Assembly (NCBI GenBank): GCA_020438525.1
Contig: JAGQUL010000149.1
Coordinates: 1 to 29,660, forward strand
DNA from: Thermoleophilia bacterium
Lineage (GTDB): Bacteria; Actinomycetota; Thermoleophilia; Gaiellales; SKUG01
Direction: 5' to 3'
Length of the DNA: 29,660 nt
A program made the position numbers and the translations under genes. Position 1 is the stretch's first letter, and each line of letters begins with the position of its first letter. The notes below the pieces were generated by a model. It was given only the letters and a program-made list of their open reading frames with translations, had not been told where the DNA came from and searched no databases. This document shows, one piece after another, positions 8,557 through 15,726 of the stretch.

Positions 8557-9675
8557 ATGGAATCGCGCCCCACGTCAGACCAGCTCCTCGAAGAGCTGCG
8601 CCGAGTGCAGGATCCCGAGCTTCGACAGGATGTCGTGACGCTCGGGATGATCAGGTCCGCCGCGTGTGACGAGCAGGGGGTCGTGCGCATCGAGCTGCTG
8701 CTCACCACGCCCGGCTGCCCGCTCAAGGCGAGCTTCCGCGAGCAGGTCGACGACACCGTCGGTCGCCTGCCCGGCGTGGAGCGCGTCGAGCTCGAGTTCG
8801 GCGCGATGGACCAGGCGCAGCGCGAGGCGCTGCGCACGCAGCTGCAGGGTGATCGCCGGCACCGCTCGCCGGGCGTGTCGCTGCCCGAGGACTGTCGCGT
8901 GATCGCGGTGACGTCCGGCAAGGGCGGCGTGGGCAAGAGCACGGTGACCGCCAACCTCGCGGTGGCGCTGCGCGACCGCGGCATGCGCGTGGGGATCATG
9001 GACGCCGACGTGTACGGCTACTCGCAGCCGACGATGCTCGGCATCCACCAGAAGCCGGTCACGGTCGACGGCATGATCGTGCCGCCGGTCGCGCACGACA
9101 TCTCGGTGATGAGCATCGGCTTCTTCCTCGACCAGGATGCTGCGGTGATCTGGCGCGGACCGATGCTGCATCGCGCGCTCGAGCAGTTCCTGGGCGACGT
9201 GCACTGGGGCGACCTCGACGTGCTCGTGGTCGACATGCCGCCGGGCACCGGCGACGTGGCGATCAGCCTCGGACAGCTGCTGCCGCGTGCGGAGGCGCTC
9301 GTCGTCACCACTCCGCAGCATGCCGCGCAGAGCGTCGCGCGACGCAGCGCGCTCAGCGCGATGCAGCTCGACCAGGTCGTGCTCGGCGTGGTCGAGACGA
9401 TGAGCGACCCCGAGGACGGACCGAGCGTGTTCGGCACGGGCGGCGGCGAGCTGCTCGCGCAGGAGCTGCAGGTGCCGCTGCTGGCGACGATCCCGCTCGA
9501 CGCCAGCGTGCGCGAGGGCGGCGATTCCGGCACGCCCGTGACCGCTGCCGGTCCCGGCCCGATCGCCGACCGCTTCGCCGAGCTTGCCGAGCGGATCGAG
9601 GCGCGCAGGCCGGTCTTCCCGAAGGCGCCGCCGGCACCGGCAGATCGGATCAAGAAGCCGCTCAGCATGCTCTGA
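8557..9675 (+). CDS. mrp: Mrp/NBP35-type P-loop ATPase, Fe-S cluster carrier family
   Basis: A 372-aa protein. An N-terminal MIP18 (DUF59) domain at about 1-85 carries the conserved TTPGCPL with C54. The ATPase domain has a deviant Walker A GKGGVGKST (121-129), the switch segment DADVYGYSQPTML and Walker B VVDMPPGTGD with D226. Family members bind ATP and carry or insert Fe-S clusters in the cytoplasm. The segment that holds the CxxC in E. coli Mrp/ApbC reads VETMSDPEDGPSVFG here (279-293) and has no cysteine, so cluster binding by the usual motif is not possible. As I recall, mycobacterial Mrp also lacks it. The start is supported by the leaderless box and by the MIP18 domain beginning at once. 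The frame is open further upstream, but that would overlap the DUF4253 gene. Confidence 0.93.
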   Translation: MESRPTSDQLLEELRRVQDPELRQDVVTLGMIRSAACDEQGVVRIELLLTTPGCPLKASFREQVDDTVGRLPGVERVELEFGAMDQAQREALRTQLQGDRRHRSPGVSLPEDCRVIAVTSGKGGVGKSTVTANLAVALRDRGMRVGIMDADVYGYSQPTMLGIHQKPVTVDGMIVPPVAHDISVMSIGFFLDQDAAVIWRGPMLHRALEQFLGDVHWGDLDVLVVDMPPGTGDVAISLGQLLPRAEALVVTTPQHAAQSVARRSALSAMQLDQVVLGVVETMSDPEDGPSVFGTGGGELLAQELQVPLLATIPLDASVREGGDSGTPVTAAGPGPIADRFAELAERIEARRPVFPKAPPAPADRIKKPLSML

Positions 9676-9688
9676 GCCCGCGGCCCGG

Positions 9689-9694
9689 TATCCT
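9689..9694 (+). promoter_or_regulatory. Candidate -10 box (TATCCT) for leaderless HAD-IB gene
   Basis: TATCCT ends 7 nt before the ATG at 9702, inside the 26-nt gap after the Mrp-type gene. It also lies in the loop of a small GCCCGG/CCGGGC hairpin. Confidence 0.45.
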
Positions 9695-9701
9695 GCCGGG
9701 C

Positions 9702-10478
9702 ATGGGTCGTCCCGCAGCATTCTTCGACGTGGACCGCACGCTGCTCGCCGGCGCGAGCGGGCTGCACCTCGCCCGCCCGTTCCGAAAGCAGGGGCTGCTG
9801 AGCGCGCGCCAGCTCGCGCGCACGATGCTGATCCAGCTGAGCTTCAGCTCCAAGGGCAGCAACCACGACCAGCTCGACCGCTTCACCGAAGGCGTGCGCG
9901 AGCTGATGCGGGGATGGGATCGCGACCTCGTGGTGCAGACCGTCGAGCAGGAGCTCGAGCAGCGGCTCAAGCCGGTCGTCTACCAGGAGGCGCTCGATCG
10001 GATCGCGCAGCACAAGGCGCAGGGCCACGCGGTCTACGCGGTGAGCGCGACGATGGAGGAGATCATCGAGCCGCTCGCCGAGCTGCTCGGGCTGGACGGC
10101 GCGGTCGCCTCCCACATGGAGGTCGTCGACGGGAAGTTCACCGGCGAGATCCTCAAGCCCAACCACGGCGATGCGAAGGCCGACCGCCTGCGCGAGTTCG
10201 CCGCCGAGCACGACCTCGACCTCGCCGCGAGCTCCGCGTACTCGGACTCGATCACCGACGCGGAGTTCCTGCGCGCCGTGGGCCGTGCCTACGCGGTGAA
10301 CCCGGACAAGGGCCTGCGCGAGCTCGCCGAGGAGGAAGGGTGGGGGATCCTGCGATTCACTACTACCGTGCGCGCGCCGCTGCACCGGCGCTGCGCGACC
10401 AGGCTCGGGTTCGTCGCCCTTGCGGGCGGCCTCGCGCTGCGTGCGGCACGCAGGCGACGTCAGCGCGCGATCCGCTGA
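9702..10478 (+). CDS. HAD-IB family phosphatase (SerB/CicA-like)
   Basis: A 258-aa protein with all four HAD motifs: I, FFDVDRTLL with nucleophile D9 and acid/base D11; II, VSAT (114-117); III, K159 in DAKADR; IV, YSDSITD with D182 and D186. The cap lies between motifs I and II, as in subfamily IB, which includes phosphoserine phosphatase and CicA. The order of helices and the short LLAGASGLHLARP after motif I resemble the HAD-IB proteins that work on lipid-linked or small phosphomonoesters rather than classical SerB. The substrate is unknown. The C-terminus has a short hydrophobic stretch (about 229-240, GFVALAGGLAL) followed by an Arg-rich tail, suggesting loose membrane attachment. Confidence 0.85.
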   Translation: MGRPAAFFDVDRTLLAGASGLHLARPFRKQGLLSARQLARTMLIQLSFSSKGSNHDQLDRFTEGVRELMRGWDRDLVVQTVEQELEQRLKPVVYQEALDRIAQHKAQGHAVYAVSATMEEIIEPLAELLGLDGAVASHMEVVDGKFTGEILKPNHGDAKADRLREFAAEHDLDLAASSAYSDSITDAEFLRAVGRAYAVNPDKGLRELAEEEGWGILRFTTTVRAPLHRRCATRLGFVALAGGLALRAARRRRQRAIR

Positions 10479-10494
10479 GCCCCGGGCGCTGACG
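10458..10494. terminator. Hairpin between convergent HAD and membrane-protein genes
   Basis: A 9-bp inverted repeat (CGTCAGCGC at 10458-10466, GCGCTGACG at 10486-10494) with a 19-nt loop spans the stop of the HAD gene and the 22-bp convergent gap. There is no T-run on either strand. It could serve both directions. Confidence 0.35.
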
Positions 10495-10500
10495 GCGCGT

Positions 10501-11022
10501 TCAGTGCCCGCCGAGCAGCGACTTGACCGCAACCACCGCGGTCGCGGCCACCACCACCGCAGCTGTATAGCCGAGCGCGCGCCGCCGCGACGAGCCCGCG
10601 GTCCGCGCCGCATACCATGCGGTCGCGGCGATCACCGCGACCAGGAACATCGATGCCCACGTGGCTGCGCGCGCGATGTCGTCGATCAGCAGCAGCGGCG
10701 CCTCCGCGACCGCGACGACCGCGACCGCGCCGGTCAGCATCGCCCCGATCGTCTCCAGCCGCTCGCCTCGCCGCGAGACGCCGCCGGCATCCATCACCGT
10801 GACGTGTGACAGCGAGAACGCGAACACATGCGCCAGCATCAGGCCGATCGCCGTGCCGGGAATGAGCCGCGGCAGCTCATCCTCGACGTCCGCCACGCTC
10901 GGCTCGGCGCCCGCGAGCACGGCGAGCAGCACGATCGCCATGTACAGCGCCATCGTGAGCCCTTCACGCACGATGTGCTCGCGGTCTTCCTGGACCGCAG
11001 TGGAAGCCTGCCGCACGCTCAC
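10501..11022 (-). CDS. Small polytopic membrane protein, function unknown
   Basis: A 173-aa protein with a short charged N-terminus (SVRQASTAVQEDREHIVREG) and four to five hydrophobic helices: about 23-39, 54-74, 91-112, 119-138 and 149-167. I do not recognise a named family. The GTG start (11022-11020) overlaps the TGA of the upstream hydrolase gene (GTGA, 4 bp), so it is translationally coupled to it. The first loop is acidic (EPSVADVEDELP). Nothing in the sequence points to a transport or enzymatic motif. Confidence 0.7.
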   Translation of the reverse strand: MSVRQASTAVQEDREHIVREGLTMALYMAIVLLAVLAGAEPSVADVEDELPRLIPGTAIGLMLAHVFAFSLSHVTVMDAGGVSRRGERLETIGAMLTGAVAVVAVAEAPLLLIDDIARAATWASMFLVAVIAATAWYAARTAGSSRRRALGYTAAVVVAATAVVAVKSLLGGH

Positions 11023-11747
11023 GCTGTGGCCGCCACGCCCGTGAACGAAGCACCCGGCTGCAGCTCGTGGACCGTCACGCCGCTCGCGCCGACGAGCTCC
11101 TTGAGCTGCTGCGGCCGCCCGACGAGCGGCGGGAACGTGCCCCAGTGCATGCCGATCACGTGCTTCACCCTGAGCAGCTCCACGGCCTTGGCGGCCAGTC
11201 GCGGGCTCATCGTGTAGTGGTCGCCGATCGGCAGCAGCGCGAGGTCGGGCGCGTGCAGCTCGGCGATCAGCGCCATGTCGCCGAACACCGTGGTGTCGCC
11301 CGCATGGTAGATGCGATACCCGTTCTCGAGCTCGATCACGAACCCGGCCGGCTCACCGGCGTAGCTGCCGTCGGGCGCGCTCGCGGAGTGCTTGGCGTCG
11401 ACCATCGTGATGCGCAGCCCCGCGACCTCGATCGTGCCGCCCTTGTTGAAGTCGATGCGCCTGTCGTCGGGCACGCCCTGGCGACCGAACCAGCCCATCA
11501 GCTCGACCATCCCGGCGATCGGCGCCCCGGTGCGGGCGGAGTGCGCGGCCGCGTCCGCGACGTGGTCGACGTGCCCGTGCGTCACGAGGATCAGGTCCAG
11601 GTCGCCCAGTCCGTCGCCCTTGAGCGAATCGGGCGTGGTGGGACAGTTGTCGACGAAGCCCTCCAGCAGCACGCGCGTGCCGGCGCCGGTCTCCAGCAGG
11701 AAGGTGGAGTGTCCCACCCACGTCAGCGTTCCATCGAACTCGGCCAT
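11019..11747 (-). CDS. UPF0173/UlaG-like metal-dependent hydrolase
   Basis: A 242-aa metallo-beta-lactamase-fold protein of the UPF0173 type. Metal ligands are visible: THGHVDH (H57, H59, D61, H62), KHS near residue 119, HAGDT near residue 149 and MHWGTFPP near residue 206. The family usually has a DP at the end of the second strand (IDPF); this protein reads LLEGFVDN. Members are cytoplasmic hydrolases whose substrates are mostly unknown. The start is well supported: AGGGGA lies 7 nt upstream. Its stop overlaps the start of the small membrane protein, so the two form an operon. Confidence 0.88.
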   Translation of the reverse strand: MAEFDGTLTWVGHSTFLLETGAGTRVLLEGFVDNCPTTPDSLKGDGLGDLDLILVTHGHVDHVADAAAHSARTGAPIAGMVELMGWFGRQGVPDDRRIDFNKGGTIEVAGLRITMVDAKHSASAPDGSYAGEPAGFVIELENGYRIYHAGDTTVFGDMALIAELHAPDLALLPIGDHYTMSPRLAAKAVELLRVKHVIGMHWGTFPPLVGRPQQLKELVGASGVTVHELQPGASFTGVAATA

Positions 11748-11754
11748 CTCGTCG

Positions 11755-11760
11755 TCCCCT
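11755..11760 (-). promoter_or_regulatory. Ribosome binding site of UPF0173 hydrolase
   Basis: AGGGGA on the minus strand, 7 nt before ATG at 11747. It decides this start and shows that not every gene in the window is leaderless. Confidence 0.6.
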
Positions 11761-11809
11761 CGGTCTCGTGATCGTCGATGCGCCGATCATTCCACCCCGG
11801 CGACCGCTC

Positions 11810-11815
11810 TACAAT
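11810..11815 (+). promoter_or_regulatory. Candidate -10 box (TACAAT) for leaderless methyltransferase operon
   Basis: A near-consensus -10 hexamer ending 8 nt before the GTG at 11824. No Shine-Dalgarno is present. It is the best match to TATAAT among the boxes in this window. Confidence 0.55.
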
Positions 11816-11823
11816 CGCGCAGC

Positions 11824-12894
11824 GTGCTCAAGTACCTCGGATCCAAGCGAAAGCTCATCCCGCACATCGTGGGCGTGGTCGAGCAGCTCGACCCGGTCGA
11901 GGCCGTGGTCGACCTGTTCGCGGGCACCACGCGCGTGTCGCAGGCGTTCAAGGAGCGCGGCATCCACGTGCATGCGAACGACCTGGCCGCGTACACCGAG
12001 CAGCTCGGTCGCTGCTACGTCGAGGCCGACGCGGATGCGGTCGACCACGCGCGGATCGAGGCTTTGCTCGAGCACCTCGCGCAGCTGCCCGGCGTGGACG
12101 GCTACGTCACCGAGACGTTCAGCCGCCGCGCTCGCTACTTCCAGGAGCACAACGCGCGTCGCATCGACGCGATCCGTGCCGAGATCGACCGGGTGGCGAA
12201 CGACGACGTCGACCGGGCGATCCTGCTCACGAGCCTGCTCGAGGCCGCCGACCGCGTCGACTCCACCACAGGCGTGCAGATGGCCTATCTCAAGCAGTGG
12301 GCGAAGCGCTCCTACAACGACCTCGAGCTGCGCATGCCGCAGCTGCTTGCCGGCAGCGGCACGGTGACGCGGCGCGACGCGAACGAGCTCGCCCGCGAGC
12401 TCGAACGTGTCGATCTCGCCTATCTCGACCCGCCCTACAACCAGCACTCCTACCGCGGCAACTACCACGTGTGGGAGACGATCGCCCGCGGCGACGAACC
12501 CGAGGCGTACGGCGTCGCGCAGAAGCGCATCGACTGCCGTGATCCGCAGACGAAGAGCGACTACAACTCCCGGCCACGCGCGTTCGACGCGCTTGCCGAC
12601 CTGCTCGGAGCGCTCGACGCGCGCTGGGTGCTGCTCAGCTTCAGCGACGAGGGCCACATCGGCGTGGAAGAGCTGCGGGGCCTGCTCGCCGGCCTCGGCG
12701 AGTGGGCCGAGCTGCAGGTCGCACACGATCGCTACGTCGGCGCGCGGATCGGGATCCACAACCCGGCCGGCGAGAAGGTCGGGACCGTGTCGCACGTGAA
12801 GAACGTCGAGCACCTGTTCCTGCTCGGCGACGGCGCAGGCAGCGCGGTCGGGGATGCGCTCGCCGCGGAGCGGGTATGCGCCCGGCATGCCTGA
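11824..12894 (+). CDS. D12-class N6-adenine DNA methyltransferase, orphan
   Basis: A 356-aa protein beginning MLKYLGSKRKLIP, the usual N-terminus of D12-class (Dam/DpnIIA-like, COG3392-type) adenine methyltransferases. The AdoMet-binding motif I is DLFAGTTRV (30-38), ND at 52-53 follows, and the catalytic motif IV is DPPYN (202-206). It should methylate adenine N6 in a short DNA target. No restriction endonuclease or specificity subunit lies nearby, so it is an orphan, more likely regulatory or epigenetic than part of a restriction system. The GTG start sits 8 nt after a TACAAT box. The last 8 bp overlap the start of the ABC ATPase gene. Confidence 0.9.
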   Translation: MLKYLGSKRKLIPHIVGVVEQLDPVEAVVDLFAGTTRVSQAFKERGIHVHANDLAAYTEQLGRCYVEADADAVDHARIEALLEHLAQLPGVDGYVTETFSRRARYFQEHNARRIDAIRAEIDRVANDDVDRAILLTSLLEAADRVDSTTGVQMAYLKQWAKRSYNDLELRMPQLLAGSGTVTRRDANELARELERVDLAYLDPPYNQHSYRGNYHVWETIARGDEPEAYGVAQKRIDCRDPQTKSDYNSRPRAFDALADLLGALDARWVLLSFSDEGHIGVEELRGLLAGLGEWAELQVAHDRYVGARIGIHNPAGEKVGTVSHVKNVEHLFLLGDGAGSAVGDALAAERVCARHA

Positions 12895-13636
12895 CGCCGC
12901 CCCCGCATCGCCCGCCAGCGTCCGAGTCGAGCAGCTCGTGGTCACGCGCGGCGGCAACGAGGTGCTGCACGGCCTCGACTTCACCCTGCGACCCGGCGAG
13001 GTGACCGGGCTGCTCGGACCATCAGGGTGCGGCAAGTCCACGCTGATGCGTGCCATCGTGGGCGTGCAGCAGCTGCAGTCCGGCGCCGTCACGGTGCTCG
13101 ACCACCCCGGAGGCGCCGCAGCGATCCGCGCGCGCGTCGGGTACGTCACGCAGGCACCGAGCGTCTACGACGACCTCACCGTCCGCGAGAACCTCGCCTT
13201 CTTCGCACGGATGCTGCGCGTCGGGCCGGAGCGGATCGATGACGTGCTCGACCGCGTCGACCTGTCGGCCCGCGAGTCGCAGATCGTCAACGCGATGTCG
13301 GGCGGCCAGCGTAGCCGCGTGTCGCTCGCTGTCGCGCTGCTCGGCACGCCCGACGTGCTCGTGCTCGACGAGCCCACCGTCGGCCTTGATCCGGAGCTGC
13401 GCGAGCAGCTGTGGACGACGTTCGCCGAGCTCGCGGACGACGACGCCACGCTGCTGGTGAGCAGCCACGTGATGGAGGAGGCGTCACGATGCGATCGCCT
13501 GCTGCTCATGTACGAGGGACGGATCGTGGCAGATACCTCGCCCGGCGAGCTGCGCGAGGCGTGGGGAAGCGACGATCTCGACGAGTGCTTCCTGCGCCTC
13601 ATCCGCGCCGAGCGCGAGGGAGAGGGTGCCTCGTGA
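12887..13636 (+). CDS. ABC transporter ATP-binding protein (ABC-2 exporter type)
   Basis: A 249-aa ATPase with the full motif set: Walker A GPSGCGKST (44-52), Q-loop Q89 in YVTQAPSVYDDLTV, signature MSGGQ (137-141), Walker B VLVLDEP with E162, D-loop GLDP and H-loop H194 in SSHVMEEA. This matches DrrA/YhaQ-like exporters that pair with an ABC-2 permease. ATG 12887 overlaps the methyltransferase stop by 8 bp, and its own stop overlaps the permease start (GTGA). An upstream ATG at 12854 would add 11 residues and a longer overlap and is less likely. The cargo is not evident: drug, lipid or polysaccharide. Confidence 0.93.
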   Translation: MPDAAPASPASVRVEQLVVTRGGNEVLHGLDFTLRPGEVTGLLGPSGCGKSTLMRAIVGVQQLQSGAVTVLDHPGGAAAIRARVGYVTQAPSVYDDLTVRENLAFFARMLRVGPERIDDVLDRVDLSARESQIVNAMSGGQRSRVSLAVALLGTPDVLVLDEPTVGLDPELREQLWTTFAELADDDATLLVSSHVMEEASRCDRLLLMYEGRIVADTSPGELREAWGSDDLDECFLRLIRAEREGEGAS

Positions 13637-14373
13637 GCCTGTCGCGAACCTGGTACGTCTGCGTGCGGGTGCTGCAGCAGCTGCGTCGCGACCCTCGAAC
13701 GATTGCGCTGATGCTCGCGATGCCGGTCGTGCTGCTCGTGCTGCTCTACTACGTGTTCGACGGCTCCGAGCAGCTGTTCGACGGGATCGCCCCGATGCTC
13801 GTCGGGCTCTTCCCGTTCATCCTCATGTTCATCGTGACGAGCGTCACGATGCTTCGCGAGCGCACGCAGGGCACGCTCGAGCGGCTGATGGCGATGCCGA
13901 TCGCCAAGGCCGACCTGCTGCTCGGCTATGGCCTGGCGTTCGGGATCGTTGCGGCCGTGCAGTCGCTGATCGCTGCGGGCACCGTGCTCGGGCCGCTGGG
14001 CGTGAGCGTCGCCGGCCCGACGTGGCTGTTGATCGTGTTCACCGTCGGCAACGGCGTGCTCGGCTCGTCGCTCGGGCTGCTGGCGAGCGCGTTCGCGCGC
14101 ACCGAGTTCCAGGCGATCCAGTTCATGCCGGCACTCGTGCTGCCGCAGTTCCTGCTGTGCGGGCTGCTCACGCCACGTGACCAGATGGCGCCCGTGCTCG
14201 AGAAGGTGAGCGTCGTGCTGCCGATGACGTGGTCGTTCGAGGGCCTGCAGCTCGTGGCGGCAGGGCAGGACCTCGGCAACTCCGACGTGGTCCGCGACCT
14301 GGTCGTCGTCTACGGCGTGACCCTGCTCTCGCTGGTCGCGGGCGCCGCCACCCTGCGTCGCCGCACGGCATAG
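13633..14373 (+). CDS. ABC-2 type transporter permease
   Basis: A 246-aa protein starting at GTG 13633, overlapping the ATPase stop by 4 bp. It has an N-terminal cytoplasmic coupling region (LRRDPRTIALMLAMP) and about six transmembrane helices (about 25-42, 54-74, 98-118, 128-150, 158-178, 215-240). RERTQGTLERLMAMPI in the first cytoplasmic loop is characteristic of ABC-2 permeases. It forms the membrane part of the exporter with the preceding ATPase, probably as a homodimer. Confidence 0.92.
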   Translation: MSLSRTWYVCVRVLQQLRRDPRTIALMLAMPVVLLVLLYYVFDGSEQLFDGIAPMLVGLFPFILMFIVTSVTMLRERTQGTLERLMAMPIAKADLLLGYGLAFGIVAAVQSLIAAGTVLGPLGVSVAGPTWLLIVFTVGNGVLGSSLGLLASAFARTEFQAIQFMPALVLPQFLLCGLLTPRDQMAPVLEKVSVVLPMTWSFEGLQLVAAGQDLGNSDVVRDLVVVYGVTLLSLVAGAATLRRRTA

Positions 14374-14443
14374 TCCGGCACGTTCGCTGGCCGGATGCGG
14401 GCAGCGGCCGACGACCTCGCCGCGCATGCGATCCGGCGCGCGC

Positions 14444-14449
14444 GAGGAA
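14444..14449 (+). promoter_or_regulatory. Ribosome binding site that decides the dacB-like start
   Basis: GAGGAA lies 5 nt before the ATG at 14455. The earlier in-frame ATG at 14395 has no such site, so the shorter protein is preferred. Confidence 0.6.
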
Positions 14450-14454
14450 CGGGC

Positions 14455-15726
14455 ATGAGGCTTGCCGCGCAGCCCGTCCCTCGCGTGATCGACCGTCCAC
14501 CACCGGTCGCGACGGCGTGCGAGCGGGTGGACGCGCTCGTCGACGCCAGCCCGCTCGCATCGGTGACGAGCATCGCGGTGCGCGACGCCGGCAGCGGTGC
14601 GTTGCTGCTCGCCCGCGACGCGGATCGTGCGGTGCCACCGGCCTCCAACGCCAAGCTCGCGACCGCGCGGGCCGCGCTCGCGGTGCTGGGTCCGGAGCAT
14701 CGATTCCGCACGAGCGTGGCGGCGGCGAGGCCCCCGGATGCGGCGGCGGTCGTCGCGGGCGACCTCCGGCTCGTCGGCCGGGGCGATCCCGCACTCGACG
14801 TGGACGACCTCGCGGCGCTGGCCGAGCAGCTGCGCTCGGCTGGGGTACGCGCGATCGAAGGACGGGTCGTCGGCGACGACTCCTGGTTTGATGACACGCA
14901 ATGGGTCGCAAGCTGGCCCCAGCGGCTGCGGCTTCGCTACACGAGGCCGCTCGGCGCGCTGCTGGTCGCCGAGCGCGATCCGAACTCCATCACCCGCACC
15001 GGCGACTCGCCTGCGCCGGCCGCCCGTGCCGCGCAGCTGCTCGAGTCGCAGCTGGTCGCGCACGGTATCGACGTCCGCGGCTCCGATCCCCGGCCGCAGG
15101 ATCCAGCGGATGCGGGTGCGGCGGCCGAACTGGCGTTCCACGAGTCGCCGCCGGTAGGCGAGATCGTCCGTCACATGCTCGTCCACTCGAGCTCGACGAC
15201 GGCCGAGCTGCTCGCGCGCAGCATCGGCCGGGCGGTCGCCGGTGCCGGCACCACCAGCGCCGGCGCGTCTGCGATCCGCGATGCGTGGCCACAGGTCGAC
15301 GACCAGGTCGTCGTGGCAGACGGATCCGGACTCGATCCGACGAACCGGGTCACGACACGCGCGGTCACCGACCTGCTCGTGGCCGCCGAGCAGGACTCCG
15401 GCCGCGGCGACCTGCGCCTGCTGCCACGCATGGCGGTCGGCGGCCGGTCCGGAACGGTGGCTCGGCGCATGCGCGATCCGATGCTCGCCGGGCGGGTCCA
15501 CGCCAAGACCGGCACGCTCGCACGCTCGAGCGCGCTCTCGGGCTACCTCAGCAGTCGCGGCAGCGCTCCGCTCGCGTTCAGCATCGTGATGCATCCGATC
15601 GACCCGGCGCAGCTGGCAGCGGCACGTGCGCTGCAGGACTCGATCGTCGGCGCGCTTGCCGGAGTCGCAGCGCTCACTCCGTCGAGTACTTCGGCTGGGC
15701 GCGCGCCTCGGGACGGAACACCGTGA
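14455..15726 (+). CDS. PBP4/DacB-like D-alanyl-D-alanine carboxypeptidase/endopeptidase, peptidase S13
   Basis: A 423-aa protein. The penicillin-binding fold is shown by SxxK (S64-N-A-K67, in PPASNAKLAT) and KTG (351-353, HAKTGTLARSSALSGYL). Between them lies the S13-type insertion domain, with VGRGDPALDVDDLAALA and IEGRVVGDDSWFD. The second motif, normally SDN or SNN before xxAE, reads S245-S246-S247-TTAELLA, so its conserved Asn is a Ser. No signal peptide is visible from either candidate start (14455 or 14395), although this enzyme class acts outside the membrane on peptidoglycan cross-links. Altered activity or an unrecognised export route is possible. The 3' end overlaps the convergent ferredoxin reductase gene by 53 bp. 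It begins 81 bp after the permease and may be read through from that operon. Confidence 0.85.
   Translation: MRLAAQPVPRVIDRPPPVATACERVDALVDASPLASVTSIAVRDAGSGALLLARDADRAVPPASNAKLATARAALAVLGPEHRFRTSVAAARPPDAAAVVAGDLRLVGRGDPALDVDDLAALAEQLRSAGVRAIEGRVVGDDSWFDDTQWVASWPQRLRLRYTRPLGALLVAERDPNSITRTGDSPAPAARAAQLLESQLVAHGIDVRGSDPRPQDPADAGAAAELAFHESPPVGEIVRHMLVHSSSTTAELLARSIGRAVAGAGTTSAGASAIRDAWPQVDDQVVVADGSGLDPTNRVTTRAVTDLLVAAEQDSGRGDLRLLPRMAVGGRSGTVARRMRDPMLAGRVHAKTGTLARSSALSGYLSSRGSAPLAFSIVMHPIDPAQLAAARALQDSIVGALAGVAALTPSSTSAGRAPRDGTP

Noticed and set aside
12854..12886. Longer start for the ABC ATPase at 12854
   Set aside because: It would lengthen the overlap with the methyltransferase to 41 bp; ATG 12887 gives a tight coupling overlap and a normal N-terminus.
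11824..14373. Restriction-modification or phage defence system
   Set aside because: Only a methyltransferase is present; no nuclease, specificity subunit or known defence partner. The neighbours form an ordinary ABC-2 exporter.
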